Source of the DNA: Cafeteria roenbergensis
Lineage: Eukaryota > Sar > Bigyra > Bicosoecida > Cafeteriaceae
Assembly (NCBI GenBank): GCA_008330645.1
Contig: VLTN01000034.1
Location: 310,001 to 374,000, forward strand
DNA: 64,000 nucleotides
Direction: 5' to 3'
In this document: piece after piece, positions 62,001-64,000 of the stretch
Layout of the letters: every line of letters starts with the position of its first letter
Position numbering within the stretch: the first letter of the stretch is position 1
Program-made: the position numbers and the translations under genes
Notes under the pieces: generated by a model
Seen by the model: the letters and a program-made list of their open reading frames with translations, nothing else
Databases searched by the model: none
Told to the model about the DNA's origin: nothing

Positions 62001-64000
62001 GTGGTCGGGCGGCTGCGTGGTGGGGTCGATCCTGTTCGGATACGGGAGTACCATGGCACGCGTCGCCAGCCAGCGGTAGAGCGACCACCCGCGCCGACGT
62101 CGCTCTGCAGGAGTGATGGTCCTGGCGTCCCGCGACAAGATACCATCCCGGTCCGTGGAGGCGGCTCCCACGGCGCCCGACCATGCCGCGGCCGCCGCAG
62201 TGGATGAGTCCGCGTAAAAGGCGCCGCCGCCGCCTCCGCCGCCGCCGCCGCCGCCGCCAGCGCCCCCCGCCTGAAGCGACACGCCCGAGCGCTCCGACCA
62301 CCCAAAGGCGCGTGTCAGCTCTGCCACGCGGCCTTCGCGCAGGGCAGAGCCCCGCTGCCCCCCCCGCTTCAGGGGCGGAAGGATTGTCGGTTTCCCGACG
62401 TCGCTCGACATCTCCGCGAGGGCGGGCGGGGTCGGACCCCACTCCCCGCCTGCCGCGTCGGGCTCCCAGGGCCAAGCGAAGCGCTGTTCCCAGCGCCGGC
62501 GGAGCCACTGCTCGGCAGCCTGCTTGGCTGAGTCACGGCGCATCAGCGCCGCTTGCTCTGCCGCCTTGCGTCGCTTGGACCGTTCTTCCGGGGATAGCCG
62601 CCCGGCCGCCCCGGCACCCCCCCCTCCGCCGCCGCCGCCGAAGGCGCCCCCTGCCAACCGGACCGCCTCCTCCTCCGCCTCTGCCTCGTCCCGCTGCAAG
62701 AACTCCTCGCAGTGGGCGTCGAGCGCCCGGCGTCTCTCAAAGAACGTCGCTCGGGCGCGGTCCCCTGCCAGCCGCAAGACGTCCTCATCCAGGAACTTGG
62801 ACGATCGACCAAGGCGCAGCGCCGCGTCGCCGGCCACCGTCGCCGCGGCCACCGCGCCCAGCACCACCACCGTGCAGGCAATTCCCACGCCTGCGTCCAG
62901 AGGGTCGGCCAGCATCGTGGCGACCAGACCCCACAGCAGGGCCAGCCCCCACGCCGCCACCGCGTCGGCCGCCGCCGCGCTGAACGGAATGAGCTCGCTG
63001 GTGGCTGGGTCCAGCGCGTACGCCGGGAAGAGGAAGGGCGAGACCATCACTCTGGCACCGGGCGGCAGAGCCGACAGAGCCGACAGAGCCTTGGCGACGA
63101 GGAGGAGGACGAGGAATCCAAAGGCGATGCTGATTGCGAAGAAGATGTCCACGTCTGCGAGCAGCCCCACCACGACGCTCAGACAGGCGCAGGCCACGAG
63201 CAGCGACCCGGCGTAGGTGGGGTGGGGCTCCGGGAGGAAGAAGCCGTTGCGAACCCATACCCGCGCAAGGTAGGTTGCGTAGGCTGCAAAGACGACCAGG
63301 ACTAGCAGGATGGCGCCGGCCGTGTAGCTGACCCAGCCGAACACCGCCAGAACGGCGACAAGCCACAGCGGCAAGGCCACTGCGAGGCCGTAGCGCGTCA
63401 CTGGCGGCATGAACCACTGGTTGTCGGGCCACGCCGCGAACGCGCAGACAGTGAGCAGGACAAGCGGCCACCCGAAGCCGCCGAGCGCCAGGTACACCGC
63501 GGCCGGGGCGGAGGCGTCGCCGTTGAGAGGGCCGAGGAACAGCCCCAGGAACAGCCCCACGTGGATCAGCGCCCCCCCCGCCAGGTACACCACGACGTCG
63601 GCAGAGAGCCGGTAGCGCTGGAACAGCTTGACGAGCGCCATGCCGCTGAGCAGCAGGCCGAGCGGCAGCGCGTACAGCACGTGCCCGAGCCAGACGGACT
63701 CCACGGTGGCCAGCACCAGCCCGCCGTAGAGGCACAGCAGGACCACCAGGCCCAGCAGCGACGCCAGCGTGGCGTAGTCGGTGTGCGTCAGGAACCCCGC
63801 CACGAACGCGTCCCACGCCCCCACCGCCTTGGGATCGCTCATCTTGGCAAGCCACTTGGCGTAGCGCTGCTTCAGGGAGAGCGCCCCTGCCTGCTTGCGC
63901 CGATGCGCCTCCGCCTCCTCCGGGGAGCGGTTTCGCGCGGCCTCCTCCTCGGCGGCGGCAGCAGCGGCCGCCGCCGCATCCTCCTCGTCCTCCTCCTCTC
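56072..64000 (-). CDS. Multi-pass membrane calpain-like protein (phytocalpain-like plan), catalytically degenerate; 5' end off window
   Basis: Model (minus): exon a beyond 64000-60547, b 60198-58965, c 58815-58374, d 57987-56072; introns GT-AG with GTGAG donors. Exon a has about 11-12 transmembrane helices (63770-62830), then a long charged, Gly- and Cys-rich linker. Exon b has a coiled coil and the calpain IIa subdomain: the active-site block reads LLQDNWFLSA, so the catalytic Cys is Asn (AAC at 59471-59469). Exon c has IIb: GAVYTV replaces the usual GHAYSV, so the catalytic His is Ala (58644-58642), while Asn of LRNPPGD is kept. Exon d carries the C2-like domain (GAYTVLVAAYQRGMEGPFTL), a WW domain (VWVEQTDPVTGRSYWYN, second Trp now Phe) and 16 hendecapeptide repeats. 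Membrane plus calpain plus C2L recalls plant DEK1 and protist relatives. Proteolysis is unlikely; a scaffold or sensor role is inferred. Confidence 0.82.
56082..56611 (-). repeat. 33-bp in-frame repeat, about 16 copies (ADTPAAADAKT)
   Basis: Eleven-residue Ala/Asp/Thr/Pro/Lys units form the C-terminal tail of the calpain-like protein, with variants ADTPAPADAKA. The unit length equals that of the short unit in the giant coiled-coil gene and shares ADAK, but Pro in each unit argues against a helix. Confidence 0.93.
57988..58373 (-). other. 386-bp intron of the calpain-like gene
   Basis: The donor ACTG/GTGAGATC (phase 1) and the acceptor CCTCCTCGCAG/GCTTCTGG join IIb to the C2-like domain, restoring GFWKGPTAAG. 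It contains the 31-bp repeat listed separately. Confidence 0.7.
58119..58243. repeat. 31-bp intronic tandem repeat, four copies
   Basis: Units of GCAGGCGGGGCACGGTCGCA followed by GGCCCGCGG, with 1-2-base variation, lie within the intron between the calpain IIb and C2-like exons. Confidence 0.85.
58822..58872. repeat. 23-24-bp duplication in an intron
   Basis: Two adjacent copies of AGAGGCGTTGCGGAGGGCGG(GGGC) lie directly before the acceptor (transcript sense) of calpain-like exon c, within the 149-bp intron 58816-58964. Confidence 0.8.
60199..60546 (-). other. 348-bp intron of the calpain-like gene
   Basis: The donor AACCG/GTGAGT and the acceptor GATCGCAG/CGAGTAC (phase 2) restore Arg and continue LNREYFEESR. 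A duplicated GGGCTGCAGGGCCTTGCTC-like segment lies at about 60409-60465, and an A-rich acaaaacaaaac stretch at about 60254-60270. Confidence 0.7.

Noticed and set aside
1-64000. tRNA, rRNA, viral or transposon genes
   Set aside because: I scanned for tRNA-like T-arm patterns, polymerase, integrase, capsid and transposase motifs on both strands and recognised none; a tool-based search could still find divergent ones.

Overview
The window is nuclear DNA of a G+C-rich eukaryote (about two thirds G+C or more, by eye). Evidence: short GT-AG introns with GTGAG-type donors in four genes, a secreted GH31 glucosidase with trefoil domains, a tubulin-cofactor-E-like protein, ankyrin repeats split one per exon, a membrane-bound calpain-like protein and a RING-HC protein. 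This fits a free-living unicellular protist, plausibly a microalga, but lineage cannot be fixed from the sequence. No tRNA, rRNA, CRISPR array, transposase or reverse transcriptase was recognised.

Layout. 1-44 kb holds very long, mostly intronless genes for low-complexity or coiled-coil proteins: a 5'-truncated Q/P/RG-rich protein (2-2908, +); a giant protein whose conserved blocks are an FkbH-like HAD domain split by low-complexity inserts (3266-9991, +); a 3428-residue coiled-coil protein with a 2.9-kb array of 33- and 87-bp repeats (10882-21168, +); a protein with a 39-bp repeat array and an apparent 1-base frameshift (21657-26176, -); a membrane-anchored RING protein (26969-31591, +); and two long coiled-coil proteins (32004-36887, -; 38237-46096, -, four exons). 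From 47 to 64 kb the genes are more conventional: GH31 alpha-glucosidase (46996-50199, -), divergent from a TBCE/TBCEL-like LRR protein (50532-52031, +); a two-exon gene for a 131-residue protein whose first coding exon is 4 nt (52409-53329, +); a four-exon ankyrin gene (53639-55303, +); and a five-exon-or-more multi-pass membrane calpain-like gene that runs off the right edge (56072-64000, -) and has lost two of three catalytic residues.

No operon-like or pathway logic links the genes. What unifies the window is DNA-level: short words (GGCAGAGCC, GCGGTTTCGC, GTCAGCTGAC, GGAAGGATC, GAGCGAC) recur on both strands. Several of them occur in more than one codon phase within the same gene, and some form inverted pairs able to fold as hairpins. 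I regard this dispersed vocabulary as the best candidate for something undescribed. Exon models were built by eye from splice-site consensus, phase and domain continuity. Family assignments rest on recalled motifs; no database search was run.
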